64,000 nucleotides of DNA. Origin: JAHCHG01 sp965214585 (GTDB lineage Bacteria; Acidobacteriota; Blastocatellia; Pyrinomonadales; Pyrinomonadaceae). Under the pieces are notes generated by a model, which searched no databases, had not been told where the DNA came from, and saw only the letters and a list, made by a program, of their open reading frames with translations. The DNA lies in assembly GCA_965214585.1 (NCBI GenBank), contig OZ243957.1, forward strand, positions 744,001 through 808,000, read 5' to 3'. Positions 1-8,975 of this stretch are shown here, piece by piece. Made by a program: the position numbers and the translations under genes. Position 1 is the stretch's first letter. The number at the start of each line of letters is the position of its first letter.

Positions 1-26
1 AAAATTTGTTGGGAGATTTTAGCAGT

Positions 27-1250
27 ATGAAAAAATTTGCAGTCGTATTAGTTTGGTTCGGTCTTTTGGGCTTGTCCGTTTTTGCACAAACCCGGAAAAA
101 TACAAGACCGAGAGTTGTTACAAATCCCTCTCCCGCAAAAACACAGAAAAATACACAAAATACGAAGACTACTTCAAACCGGAGTTCTGACGAAGGTTGG
201 ACGGACATTCCGCCTCCGCCTCCGCCGCCGCGGGAAATAATACCGGAAGTGGTCGAAGAAGACGAAATTATCAAGGTCGAAACGAATTTAGTAACGATGC
301 CGGTTTCCGTTTTTGACCGCAACGGTAAATTTGTGGCGAATTTGCGGCAAAATGATTTTCGTATTTTTGAAAACGGGCGGCAGCAGGAAATCGAGTATTT
401 CGCCAATATCGAAACGCCTTTCACGGTTGTTTTGATGATTGATACGAGTCCTTCGACCAAATACAGAATCAACGAAATGCAGGATTTGGCACTAAATTTT
501 CTCGATCAGCTTCGCCGCGACGATAAAGTTATAATTGTTACTTTCGATCAGAGAGTGCGCGTCTGGAATCAGGCGACAAATAACCGTTCGATTCTGCGCG
601 ACGTAATTCGTCAGACGGATTTCGGCAACGGAACGAGTTTATATGATGCGGTTGATAAAGTTACGAGCGAGGTTCTGCCGGAAATTCAAGGTCGGAAAGC
701 GGTGGTTCTTTTCACGGACGGAGTTGATACGACATCGAAACGGGCAAATTATCAATCAACTCTGAGCGAAGTTCAAAGAAGCGAAGCCTTGTTTTATCCG
801 ATTCGCTATGACACTTATGATCCGAATTCAGATTCGACGGCAGGCACGAGTTCCCGGCGCAGAGGAGGCGGAAATAACAGCGGAGTCGGCGGAATTTTGG
901 GCGGCATTCTCGGCGCAATTATTACCGGAAATGTAAACATCGGCGGAGGCGGCGGTTTGGGAACAAGCCGCGCCGAACACGAAACGGGTCGCCGTTATCT
1001 GGAAGACATCGGAAACAACGGCGGCGGCAGATTGTTTCAAGGCGAGGACAAATACAAACTCGAAACGTCATTTGTGAAAATCGCCGAAGAACTGCGCCAG
1101 CAGTATTCAATCGGATATTATCCGGCGGTAATCGGACGCGAAGGAGAGCGCAAGGAAATTGACGTGCGCGTAATGCGCGGCGGTCTGACGGTTCGCGCCA
1201 GAGAAAGCTATATTGTCGGCGACACGCTGAACAATTTTGCGGGCAGATAA
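27..1250 (+). CDS. Secreted VWFA-related acidobacterial protein
   Basis: A 407-residue exported protein. The ATG at 27 is preferred over an upstream in-frame TTG because GGGAG lies about 11 bases before it and a clear signal peptide follows (basic start, hydrophobic core, cleavage near VFAQ). A Pro-rich linker (PPPPPPP, about residue 60) leads to a von Willebrand A domain (about 85-300) with the MIDAS-like start MIDTSPST and GTSLYDAV. A Gly-rich stretch (about 275-315) and the tail EELRQQYSIGYYP are typical of the VWFA-related domain proteins abundant in Acidobacteriota. Function is unknown in detail; an envelope adhesion or scaffold role is inference. It is followed by a strong terminator and by a damaged paralogue. 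Confidence 0.9.
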   Translation: MKKFAVVLVWFGLLGLSVFAQTRKNTRPRVVTNPSPAKTQKNTQNTKTTSNRSSDEGWTDIPPPPPPPREIIPEVVEEDEIIKVETNLVTMPVSVFDRNGKFVANLRQNDFRIFENGRQQEIEYFANIETPFTVVLMIDTSPSTKYRINEMQDLALNFLDQLRRDDKVIIVTFDQRVRVWNQATNNRSILRDVIRQTDFGNGTSLYDAVDKVTSEVLPEIQGRKAVVLFTDGVDTTSKRANYQSTLSEVQRSEALFYPIRYDTYDPNSDSTAGTSSRRRGGGNNSGVGGILGGILGAIITGNVNIGGGGGLGTSRAEHETGRRYLEDIGNNGGGRLFQGEDKYKLETSFVKIAEELRQQYSIGYYPAVIGREGERKEIDVRVMRGGLTVRARESYIVGDTLNNFAGR

Positions 1251-1274
1251 ATTTTGCCAATCAATCTGAATTTA

Positions 1275-1320
1275 CCCGAAAAGCGCGGAAAAATTTATAA
1301 CCGCGCTTTTCGGGTTTTTG
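1275..1320 (+). terminator. Rho-independent terminator
   Basis: A perfect 14-base inverted repeat (arms 1275-1288 and 1301-1314) around a 12-base loop is followed by five T. It closes the first VWA gene and separates it from the paralogue. Confidence 0.9.
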
Positions 1321-1374
1321 CATCCAATTTCGCCGGACGAAGCATCAAAGCTGAAAAATTTCGAGGTTAAAAAA

Positions 1375-2538
1375 ATGAAAAAATCCGCTATATTATTAAC
1401 TTTAATCTTCACAATCGCTTGTGCATCCGCCGTTTTTGCTCAATCAAATCGCGGCTCGGTTGAAGCCGGAAAGAAAGGCAAAGCCAATCAGCGTCCGGTT
1501 GAGGTGCTTGAATCGAAAAATGCCGATGTCGAGGAAGAGTTTGAGCAGTCGGACTCGAATATTGAAAACAGCGATGACATTATTAAGGTTGACACGAAAG
1601 TTGTTACCGTTCCGGTCAGAGTTTTGGACGGAAAAGGCAGATTTATCAGCGGACTGACCAAAGAGAATTTTCAGATTTTTGAAGATAAGGTTGAACAGGA
1701 AATCGCTTTTTTCTCCGATCAGGAACAGCCTTTTACAGTCGCGCTCGTTCTCGATATGAGCTATTCGAGCAAATTCAAGATTAAAGAAATTCAGCGGGCG
1801 GCGATGGATTTTATCAACGAACTGCGCCCGGCGGACAAGGTTCTGGTAGTTTCATTTGACGGAGAAGTTCACGTTTTGAGCCGTCCGACCAATGACAGAA
1901 AAGTTCTGGGCAGAGCGATTTATCAAACGAAAATTGATTCCGGCACGAGCCTCTATGATGCGTTTGATTGGGTTATTAACAAGGAATTCAGCAAAATAGA
2001 CGGCAGAAAAGCGATTGTTTTATTCAGCGACGGCGTTGATACGACAAGCGAAAAATCTCACGATATGCAGAATCTGCGCGACGTTCTGGAAACGGACGCG
2101 CTGATTTATCCGATTCAATACGACACTTACGCAGACGTTCAGAAGATGAAAGATCAGCCGATCATTTCCTGAACACCGACCATTCCGAGTCCGCTTCCGC
2201 AAAAAAATAAAAGCCCGCTTCCTTTTCCGCTGCCGACGGCAACAGTCGGAATGCCCAGCACAAAAGGAACGACTTCCGAAGATTACCGCCGCGCCGACAA
2301 TTATCTGAACGAAATGGCAAACCGCACGGGCGGAACGCTTTACAAAGCAAACACGTTTGTTGATTTGGCACGCGCCTTTTCAAAAATTGCCGAAGAACTG
2401 AGAACTTATTACAGCATCGGATTTTACCCGAAAAACGAAGATACAAATAAATCCAAACGCAAATTAAAAGTCAGCGTGGACAGAGATAAAGTCGCCGTCC
2501 GTGCGCGTGACAGCTACGTTGTGAAAAACAAAAATTAA
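1375..2538 (+). pseudogene. VWFA-related protein with in-frame TGA
   Basis: A paralogue of the gene at 27. The start at 1375 has GAGG upstream and a signal peptide ending near VFAQ. The VWA domain (LVLDMSYSSKF, SGTSLYDAF, VLFSDGVDTTS) is intact up to codon 265. A TGA at 2170-2172 then interrupts the frame, and the same frame stays open through 2538, giving a Pro-rich linker and the expected C-terminal segment (YLNEMANRTGG, EELRTYYSIGFYP). No shift of frame is needed, so a single base change such as TGG or CGA to TGA would explain it. Either a recent nonsense mutation or a sequencing error fits. Selenocysteine is unlikely because the family has no redox centre here. Confidence 0.85.
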
Positions 2539-2739
2539 CGGATAATATTCCGAAAAAAATTTTTGCAAGCAGTTCGGAAAAGATTTTTCGGTAAATTTTA
2601 TTAGACGGTTTAGACGTAAAATATATTTGAGAATTGATAAATGATATTTGACAGATAAGCCAAGTTTCAACGAATCCGAGCAAGAAATTATTAACTATCA
2701 TCTATCAACTATATTTGCGGTTTAAGTTTGGATATACGG

Positions 2740-2811
2740 TAAGAGTAACGCCTTTAGACGTGATTTCGCCGCGCTTCGCTGGCGTTTTCACGGCTCAAGC
2801 CGTTACTCTTA
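2740..2811. repeat. Intergenic hairpin
   Basis: Arms TAAGAGTAACG (2740-2750) and CGTTACTCTTA (2801-2811) are perfectly complementary, with a second inner stem (CGTGA against TCACG). It lies in the 335-base gap between the VWA pseudogene and the convergent typA. I see no gene in the gap. Confidence 0.7.
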
Positions 2812-2873
2812 ACCCTACGCCAATTCTTAAATTGCTCTATATATTCGCTTGCTTATTCGCCTCTGACATTTTT

Positions 2874-4682
2874 CTATTTCTTAGGTCTTTCGTTCGGCTT
2901 CAAAACCTTCTTCCGCAAGCGAATCGCTTTCGGCGTAACTTCGACGAGTTCATCGTCGGCGATAAATTCAAGAGCCTGTTCGAGCGACATATCCTTAACG
3001 GGAACGAGGCGCATCGCGTCGTCCGCCGATGCCGCACGCATATTTGTCAATTTCTTTTCCTTGACGGCGTTCACGTCCAGATCAACGGCGCGGGCGTTTT
3101 CGCCGATTATCATTCCTTCGTAAACTTTCACTTGCGGGCGCACGAAAAGCGTGCCGCGTTCCTGTAAATTAAACAGCGCGTAAGTCGTCGTTTCGCCCAT
3201 TCTGTCGGCGATCAGAGAACCCGTCGAGCGCGATTTCATATCGCCCTGCCATTTATCAAAACGCAGAAAGATCGTGTTTATCAAGCCCGTTCCTTTTGTT
3301 TCGGTCAGAAATTCGCCGCGAAAACCGATTAAGCCGCGCGAAGGAATTTCGTATTCGAGGCGGACGCGACCCGTGCCGTTATTAATCATTTTCATCATCT
3401 GCCCTTTGCGTCTGCCGAGTGCTTCGGTGACAACGCCGATGAATTCTTCGGGAACGTCAATTACGACCTGCTCGAAAGGTTCGAGTTTTTCGCCGTTTTC
3501 GCCTGTTTTTATAATGACTTCGGGTTTTGAAACCTGCACTTCGTAGCTTTCGCGCCGCATCATTTCGATCAAGATCGCAAGCTGTAATTCGCCGCGTCCC
3601 GAAACTTTGAACTGATCGGTTGAATCTGTTTCGGCAACGCGCAGTGCGACGTTGCTCAAAATTTCCTTATCAAGACGCTCTTTTATTTGGCGCGACGTAA
3701 CGAATTTTCCGTCAATTCCCGAAAACGGCGAAGTGTTTACGCCGAAAACCATCGAAATCGTCGGTTCGTCAACATTTATCACCGGAAGCGGTTTCGGATT
3801 TTCAATCGTCGTAATCGTTTCGCCGATCTCGACATCTTCAAATCCGGCAAGCGCGACGAGTTCGCCGACTCCCGCTTTTTCAGCCACTTCGCGTTTTAAG
3901 CCTTCAAAAACGAACAATTCCTTAACGCGCTTTTTCTCCGTCGTGCCGTCGCGTTTGGAAATTAAAACTTCCTGATTTTTCGCAATTTCGCCCGAAAAAA
4001 TTCTGCCGATGGCGAGTCTGCCGATGTATTCGTTGTAATCAATATTCGCCACTAAAAGCTGCAAAGAATCTTCGCGCAACTCGACAGGCGCGGGAATCGT
4101 TTCGACAATCGTTTCAAAAAGCGGCTTCAAATTTTTCGATTCGCCGCCGATTTCCGCATTTGCAAATCCATCTCTCGCAACGGCGTAAAGAATCGGAAAA
4201 TCAATCTGCTCTTCGTCCGCGCCCAGATCAATAAAAAGATCGTAAATCTCGTCAACTACTTCTTCGGCGCGTGCGTCGTGGCGATCCATTTTGTTGACGA
4301 CGGCGATTGCCGGAAGTTTCAGTTCCAGAGCTTTCCGCAGCACGAAACGGGTTTGCGGCAGACAGCCTTCCGCCGCGTCCACGAGCAGAACGATTCCGTC
4401 AACCATTTTCAGAACCCTTTCGACTTCGCCGCCGAAATCGGCGTGTCCGGGCGTATCGAGGATATTGATTTTGTAATCTCCGAAGCGGACGCTCGTATTT
4501 TTCGCCATAATCGTAATGCCGCGCTCGCGCTCCAAATCCATTGAATCCATCACGCGATCCTGCACTTCTTCGTTGTCCCGAAACGTGCCGGACTGCCTGA
4601 GCATTGCATCAACCAGAGTAGTTTTGCCGTGGTCAACGTGCGCGATTATTGCTACATTGCGAATGTTATTCTTTTCGATCAT
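2874..4682 (-). CDS. typA: Ribosome-associated GTPase TypA/BipA
   Basis: A 602-residue translational GTPase. G1 is AHVDHGKTT, G2 region RGITI, G3 DTPGHADFGG, G4 NKMD, all at the expected spacing. EF-Tu-like domain II and EF-G-like domains III and V follow, then the BipA-specific C-terminal domain with the basic stretch around RSTGSLIADRMGETT. BipA binds the 70S ribosome near the A site and helps 50S assembly and adaptation to stress and cold. Length matches the family (about 600-615). It stands alone on the minus strand. Confidence 0.98.
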   Translation of the reverse strand: MIEKNNIRNVAIIAHVDHGKTTLVDAMLRQSGTFRDNEEVQDRVMDSMDLERERGITIMAKNTSVRFGDYKINILDTPGHADFGGEVERVLKMVDGIVLLVDAAEGCLPQTRFVLRKALELKLPAIAVVNKMDRHDARAEEVVDEIYDLFIDLGADEEQIDFPILYAVARDGFANAEIGGESKNLKPLFETIVETIPAPVELREDSLQLLVANIDYNEYIGRLAIGRIFSGEIAKNQEVLISKRDGTTEKKRVKELFVFEGLKREVAEKAGVGELVALAGFEDVEIGETITTIENPKPLPVINVDEPTISMVFGVNTSPFSGIDGKFVTSRQIKERLDKEILSNVALRVAETDSTDQFKVSGRGELQLAILIEMMRRESYEVQVSKPEVIIKTGENGEKLEPFEQVVIDVPEEFIGVVTEALGRRKGQMMKMINNGTGRVRLEYEIPSRGLIGFRGEFLTETKGTGLINTIFLRFDKWQGDMKSRSTGSLIADRMGETTTYALFNLQERGTLFVRPQVKVYEGMIIGENARAVDLDVNAVKEKKLTNMRAASADDAMRLVPVKDMSLEQALEFIADDELVEVTPKAIRLRKKVLKPNERPKK

Positions 4683-4805
4683 AAATTTGTGAATTGTTAA
4701 TTGTGGATGGTTAATTGCAAAAGATTTTATTAAATTTCCGTTTTCGATAAAAGTAAAACAGAAATGATGAATGATTGAAACCTAAAAGGCAAACGGCAAA
4801 ATAAA

Positions 4806-4840
4806 AAGACCGGACGAAAAGTTCCGTCCGGTCTTGTGTT
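4806..4840 (-). terminator. Terminator of the BON-domain gene
   Basis: Arms AAGACCGGACG (4806-4816) and CGTCCGGTCTT (4825-4835). Read on the minus strand the stem is followed by a T run. It lies just downstream of the minus-strand gene at 4899, beyond a short repeat. Confidence 0.8.
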
Positions 4841-4850
4841 CAAATTGTAT

Positions 4851-4892
4851 CGCCGGCATCTTGCCGGCTGTCGTGTTGGCTTCCAGCCGACG
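4851..4892. repeat. Solo copy of a dispersed repeat (GCCGGCATCTTGCCGGC type)
   Basis: About 42 bases nearly identical to one arm of the long palindrome at 23924-24034 (ATCTTGCCGGCTGTC and GGCTTCCAGCCG in both). Here only one arm is present, with its own small hairpin GCCGGC-ATCTT-GCCGGC. Confidence 0.75.
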
Positions 4893-4898
4893 CTTCAA

Positions 4899-5456
4899 TT
4901 AAAACGCGCCTTTGTCGGCAATCTTCAAATTGTTATTTACCGAAAATGTTCCGGCAATCTGATTTGCCAGAATATTTGCGAGTCTTGCGTCGCCCGTCGA
5001 ATTAACAAATCCTTCAAGCGTTACATTTCCGCGCTCGACAATAATTCGCATTGACGGATTAACTCCGGTCAAATAACGATATAAACCGCCTCTGTCGGCT
5101 AATGTCTGCAAAGTTCGGATGCGGATCGAATCATCAAAACGGGAAAGCGGCAGAATTTCGATATTGTTTACCACGTTTTCCACGCCGTCAATCTTTTTCA
5201 CGATTCGCTCGGCTGATTTTTTGTTCGTCGCCTCGTAAACCTTGCCGGATAAAGTTACCGTGCCGTCAACAACCTCAAAACCGATGCTGTCGAAAACTCC
5301 GTAATACGGCATCGTCAAAATTTCTTTGAAAACCTTTTTCTCTATCCTTTGGTCGGCGTTTTGATTGCCGCCGGCGAAACTTTGAGCCTGAACATTAAAT
5401 TGCGAAAGCCCGAAAATTGCAACTGCTAAAATTAAAAAATATCTTATCGTTTTCAT
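4899..5456 (-). CDS. Secreted protein with two BON domains
   Basis: A 185-residue protein with a signal peptide (cleavage near VQAQ). Two BON (OsmY/nodulation) modules follow: residues about 40-105 with GTVTLSGKVYE and VENVVNNIEILP, and about 110-180 with GNVTLEGFVNS and VNNNLKI. BON domains bind phospholipid surfaces and occur in periplasmic stress proteins such as OsmY. AAGGAG sits just upstream of the start. The terminator at 4806-4835 follows it. Confidence 0.88.
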   Translation of the reverse strand: MKTIRYFLILAVAIFGLSQFNVQAQSFAGGNQNADQRIEKKVFKEILTMPYYGVFDSIGFEVVDGTVTLSGKVYEATNKKSAERIVKKIDGVENVVNNIEILPLSRFDDSIRIRTLQTLADRGGLYRYLTGVNPSMRIIVERGNVTLEGFVNSTGDARLANILANQIAGTFSVNNNLKIADKGAF

Positions 5457-5587
5457 CTCTTGTATTTCTCCTTAAAAAGTTTATTCGGGCGTAAAATTTC
5501 CGCCCGTTATTTATAAATTAAGATGAAAAAAAATTTAATAAAGATGTAAAATGTGAGTCTGTTATTGTAAAGTTTTGTAAACGGGTT

Positions 5588-6043
5588 TTAGTCGAATCCG
5601 ACTTGTCTGTAAGCCTCGTAAAGCACTACGGCGACGGAAGTTGCAAGATTCAAACTTCTCACATTTTCGTTCGGCATCGGAATCGTCAGACAGCGTTCTT
5701 TGTTTGCTTCGAGAACTTCTTCGGGAAGTCCGCGCGTTTCGCGTCCGAAGATAAGACAATCCTCGTTTTGATATTGCCAATCGGCGTAACTTTTCTCGGT
5801 TTTCGTCGTGAAATACAAAAAGCGCGAATCGGGAAGCGTTTTATAAAAAGTTTCCAAATCAAAATGCTGAAAAATCTTCACTTCGTCCCAATAATCGAGT
5901 CCGGCGCGGCGCACGGCTTTTTCGTCCATCCGAAAACCCGCCGCGCCGACGATGTGCAGATTGGTAAAAGTGGCGGCGCAGAGCCGCGCGATGTTGCCGG
6001 TATTCGGCGGAATTTCAGGTTCGACGAGCGCGATGTGCAGCAT
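5588..6043 (-). CDS. trmL: tRNA (cytidine/uridine-34 2'-O)-methyltransferase
   Basis: A 151-residue SPOUT methyltransferase that methylates the wobble ribose in Leu tRNAs. The TrmL layout is complete: HIALVEPEIPPNTGNIAR at the start, LIFGRETRGLP in the knot region, and IPM...RSLNLATSVAVVLYE at the end. Its length matches TrmL (about 155) and excludes the longer TrmH/RlmB enzymes. It is a single-gene unit. Confidence 0.95.
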   Translation of the reverse strand: MLHIALVEPEIPPNTGNIARLCAATFTNLHIVGAAGFRMDEKAVRRAGLDYWDEVKIFQHFDLETFYKTLPDSRFLYFTTKTEKSYADWQYQNEDCLIFGRETRGLPEEVLEANKERCLTIPMPNENVRSLNLATSVAVVLYEAYRQVGFD

Positions 6044-6279
6044 TGTTATTCATAATAAACCGTTGATTCGTTATTTACCAAAACGGCAAAGACAAATTTC
6101 GCGGCTAATTTAAGGTCAATCGGCAATTTTCCAGATTTCAAGCATCTTATAGCACCTATCGTTCATCAATTTACATAATGTCCCGACGGAATGTTGTGTA
6201 GATTACATTAATTTATGTTACAATCCGCAAACGGATCATCTTAATTTATATTAAAACAAAGCTGAGAGGAGTTAAATTT

Positions 6280-7089
6280 GTGTTTTTGCGTTTAAAATTT
6301 TTCTTATTATTTACGATTGCCGTTTTCGGCTGCACTTCTTTGGTTTTCGCGCAGAAGACCCAAGAGGACAAAAAACCCGCGCCGATTGAGCCGATTGCTG
6401 CGGAAAAAGGCGCAGTTACTGCCGAACAAGTGGCGGAAACGACGATTTTTTATTACAGCGGTTTGCGCGGCAGAGAAAATCTCAATCAGATTCGTAAAAC
6501 TACGTTCGAGCGCGGACAAATCAATGTTCTGGGCGAAAACGGGAAAACCGAAAAAGCCAAATATCAACGCTGGATTATGCGCGGCGATACGCTCGACAAG
6601 GAAAAAATCCGCTACGAGCAGGAATTTCCGAATGCGCGTTTTTCTCTCGTTTATGACGGCGAAAAGGTTTTCGGTATTTTTAACAACGCCGTATTTACTC
6701 CGCGCGAAGACGCTAAACAGGCTTTTCAACATCAAATCTGGCACGGACTCGAAGCCTTTCTGCGTTATAAAGAAAACGGCTCGAAACTGGAACTTGTCGG
6801 CAAAGACAAAGTTATGGGCGTTGATTTTTACATTCTCGACGTAATTGATAAGGAAAATCGCAAAACCAGATTTTATATCAGCCAGAAAACCTTCCGCGTG
6901 ATGATGCTCGAATACGAAGAAGAAGGCGTAAAATACCGTCGCAAATTTTACGATTACAATTACGCGCAAGGAACGCTCGTTCCGTATCGCACGGTTCTCT
7001 GGGCGGACAATAAGCAAATCGAAGAAACAGACGTGCAGATCGTCAGTTTCAGCCAGAAATTTGACGAAAGTAAATTTGACGACAGTTAA
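6280..7089 (+). CDS. Exported outer-membrane lipoprotein-sorting-like protein
   Basis: A 269-residue protein starting with GTG at 6280, supported by AGAGGAG ten bases upstream. An N-terminal hydrophobic segment includes FGC, a weak lipobox, and could also be cut near VFAQ. The body (about 60-265) is beta-rich with the pattern KYQRWIMRGD, LVYDGEKVFGIFN, VDFYILDVIDKENRKTRFYIS, YNYAQGTLVPYRTVLW. This resembles LolA/LolB-like lipoprotein-sorting folds common in acidobacteria and is distantly like the protein at 10316. The assignment is by pattern only. Confidence 0.65.
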   Translation: MFLRLKFFLLFTIAVFGCTSLVFAQKTQEDKKPAPIEPIAAEKGAVTAEQVAETTIFYYSGLRGRENLNQIRKTTFERGQINVLGENGKTEKAKYQRWIMRGDTLDKEKIRYEQEFPNARFSLVYDGEKVFGIFNNAVFTPREDAKQAFQHQIWHGLEAFLRYKENGSKLELVGKDKVMGVDFYILDVIDKENRKTRFYISQKTFRVMMLEYEEEGVKYRRKFYDYNYAQGTLVPYRTVLWADNKQIEETDVQIVSFSQKFDESKFDDS

Positions 7090-7217
7090 ATTTTACACTT
7101 CATTAACGGAAAAAATTCTAAGGAACTTGTAAAAAACAACTTATAACGGCACACAGCTTTTTCTCACAAACCGATTATTTTGAAATTACTGTTGTTTAAC
7201 AATCGTGTAATTTTTAG

Positions 7218-7302
7218 TTTTTTCTCGTGACATAATTATCAATGCCGAATGCCCGATTAATAATTGAGCATTCGGCATTCGGCATTATGTCACGAGAAAA
7301 AA
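7218..7302. repeat. Long hairpin, ATAATTATCAATGCCGAAT family, copy 1
   Basis: Outer arms TTTTTTCTCGTGACATAAT (7218-7236) and its exact complement (7284-7302). The inside carries AATGCCGAATGC...GCATTCGGCATT. The inner segment ATAATTATCAATGCCGAAT recurs at 44049-44067 inside different outer arms. It lies in the 362-base gap 7090-7451, which holds no other feature I can support. Confidence 0.85.
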
Positions 7303-7451
7303 AGCACGTTAAAATAACTTGTTATAATTTATTTTTTCGTATTCCCAACCAATTTTTAACCACAACAAACTCTAAATTTTTGCAACTTTTTTTCGGCTCG
7401 CCTGTGAAAGAAACAACTTTCCCGAATATAACTTTTACAGGAGAAAATCTT

Positions 7452-8039
7452 ATGAACAACAAGCCGAAATTTATTTTTACAGTCGCCGCTTTATTTTTGT
7501 GTTGTCTGATGAGTTTCACAAATTCATTTGCACAAGAAGCATCTAAACAAGTCGCGCCGAATTACAAAATTTATTTGGATACAATTGTTGCAACCAACAA
7601 TGCGGGTGGAAATAAAAAATTGTCCGCTTCGTTGATGAATGCAATAAAAGATGTGAAAACCGACGCATTTTCTAATTATTACATTTTTGCCAACAGTTAT
7701 GAACGGGTTGGACTTGGTTCATTGGTCAGCCAAAATAGTTTTCACGACAGTTTAGGGCAAATTAAGCAAGACAAGTATCCGATTTATTTAAATTGGTCTT
7801 TGGGTAAAATTAATAAATCATCCGACGAAAAAGGGCGAGATACTATTCAGTTTGATAATTTCACTTTTGAAGCAAATGTTCCACTTCCGACAACTACAGT
7901 TGTCAGTTATCAAAAGATACGTCTTTATAATTCGGGTTTCGATGTTCCGCAAAATGTTCCGACGGTTATCGGAACTCTGCCAGTGCCGCGAACCGATGAA
8001 ATGCTTTATTTCGTTTTGATGGTAAAACCTGTGGAATAA
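7452..8039 (+). CDS. Exported hypothetical protein
   Basis: A 195-residue protein. The ATG at 7452 has AGGAG upstream and begins a signal peptide (cleavage near SFAQ). An upstream in-frame ATG at 7242 falls inside the hairpin and is rejected. The mature part is polar, without Cys or recognised motifs: NYKIYLDTIVATNN, ISLNWSL-like segments, then a C-terminal KPVE. The gene is more AT-rich than its neighbours. I do not recognise the family. Confidence 0.7.
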   Translation: MNNKPKFIFTVAALFLCCLMSFTNSFAQEASKQVAPNYKIYLDTIVATNNAGGNKKLSASLMNAIKDVKTDAFSNYYIFANSYERVGLGSLVSQNSFHDSLGQIKQDKYPIYLNWSLGKINKSSDEKGRDTIQFDNFTFEANVPLPTTTVVSYQKIRLYNSGFDVPQNVPTVIGTLPVPRTDEMLYFVLMVKPVE

Positions 8040-8088
8040 CTCAAAACAGTCAGTAAAAAGGCGGACAAAATAAATTTTAAGCCGATAG

Positions 8089-8225
8089 AACGCCGTCCAT
8101 CTTGGCGGCAATAAGCGCGTAGCGCGAAAAAAGAGATGACGGAATTTAAAGTTAAATTCGGGCATTCGGGTTTACAAACTTTGTTCAAACGCTTCGCGTT
8201 TATTGCCGCCAAGATGGACGGCGTT
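8089..8225. repeat. Palindromic repeat, CCGTCCATCTTGGCGGCAAT family, copy 1
   Basis: Arms of 26 bases (8089-8114 and 8200-8225) are perfectly complementary and enclose an 85-base loop. The same arm sequence recurs at 32181-32313. The repeat overlaps an apparent N-terminal extension of the sigma factor frame, which argues that the extension is not translated. Confidence 0.88.
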
Positions 8226-8330
8226 CCGAAAAACAAATTTTTTCGCAACCTTTTGAGCCGTGCGGCGTGTGATAAAACATCGGACGGCTTTTGTTTTGAT
8301 CTAAGATATATTGTAAAAAAGTATGCGTGT

Positions 8331-8975
8331 ATGCCATTGGACAAAACCAAAAAACGAAGCGCGGAGGTGTTGGAAATCGCCGTGTCAAATAAGGATTTGT
8401 CCGATCACGAACTGATTGCCGCCGTTAAAGCGGGCGACGAAGACGCTTACGGCGAAATCGTCAGCCGTTACCGCAATCAGATCACGAATTATCTGTATCG
8501 GTTTTTGAACGATTACGAAGAAGCCGTTGATTTAGCGCAGGAAACATTTGTGCGCGTCTATTTCGCACTTGAGCGTTATCACACGAAATATGCTTTTTCG
8601 ACGTATATTTACAAAATCGCGGCAAATCTGGCGATCAGCGAACTTCGCAAACGCAAGCGGCGCAAGACTTTTTCGCTGACCGGACTTTTTCAGACGAACG
8701 AGGAAGACACGACGGAATATCAGCCGCCGGACGAGAAAAATCTGCCGGATGAAAACGTGGTCGAGGACGAACAGCGCGAAGTTATCGAACGCGCGATTGC
8801 GGCTTTGCCGGACAAATACCGCGCACCGATTGTGCTTCGTGATGTTGAGGAAAAAAGTTACGAAGAAGTTGCCGAGATTTTAGGATTAGGTTTGGGAACG
8901 ACAAAATCGCGCATCAGTCGCGGGCGCAGGCTTTTGCGCGAAAAATTACAAAGTTATTTTGATAAGAATTTATGA
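8331..8975 (+). CDS. ECF RNA polymerase sigma factor
   Basis: A sigma-70 family factor of about 195-214 residues. Region 2 (DEDAYGEIVSRYRNQ...DLAQETFVRVYFALE) and region 4 (ALPDKYRAPIVLRDVEEKS, VAEILGLGLGTTKSRISRG) are clear, separated by the short linker usual for ECF factors. The start is uncertain: ATG 8331 is given, but GTG 8382, 14 bases after GGAGG, would give a more typical N terminus. The open frame reaches back to 8136 but that part lies in a palindromic repeat. The last codons overlap the anti-sigma gene by ATGA, so the two are translationally coupled. Confidence 0.93.
   Translation: MPLDKTKKRSAEVLEIAVSNKDLSDHELIAAVKAGDEDAYGEIVSRYRNQITNYLYRFLNDYEEAVDLAQETFVRVYFALERYHTKYAFSTYIYKIAANLAISELRKRKRRKTFSLTGLFQTNEEDTTEYQPPDEKNLPDENVVEDEQREVIERAIAALPDKYRAPIVLRDVEEKSYEEVAEILGLGLGTTKSRISRGRRLLREKLQSYFDKNL

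Noticed and set aside
2170..2172. Selenocysteine at the TGA of the VWA gene
   Set aside because: No CxxU-type or other redox context and the paralogue at 27 has no Cys there.
2715..3167. 150-codon ORF on the plus strand
   Set aside because: Lies mostly antisense to typA and has no ribosome-binding site or family features.
7242..7451. N-terminal extension of the exported protein at 7452
   Set aside because: Falls in a palindromic repeat; the ATG at 7452 has the ribosome-binding site and the signal peptide.
8136..8330. N-terminal extension of the first ECF sigma factor
   Set aside because: Encoded by a palindromic repeat and not like any sigma factor N terminus.
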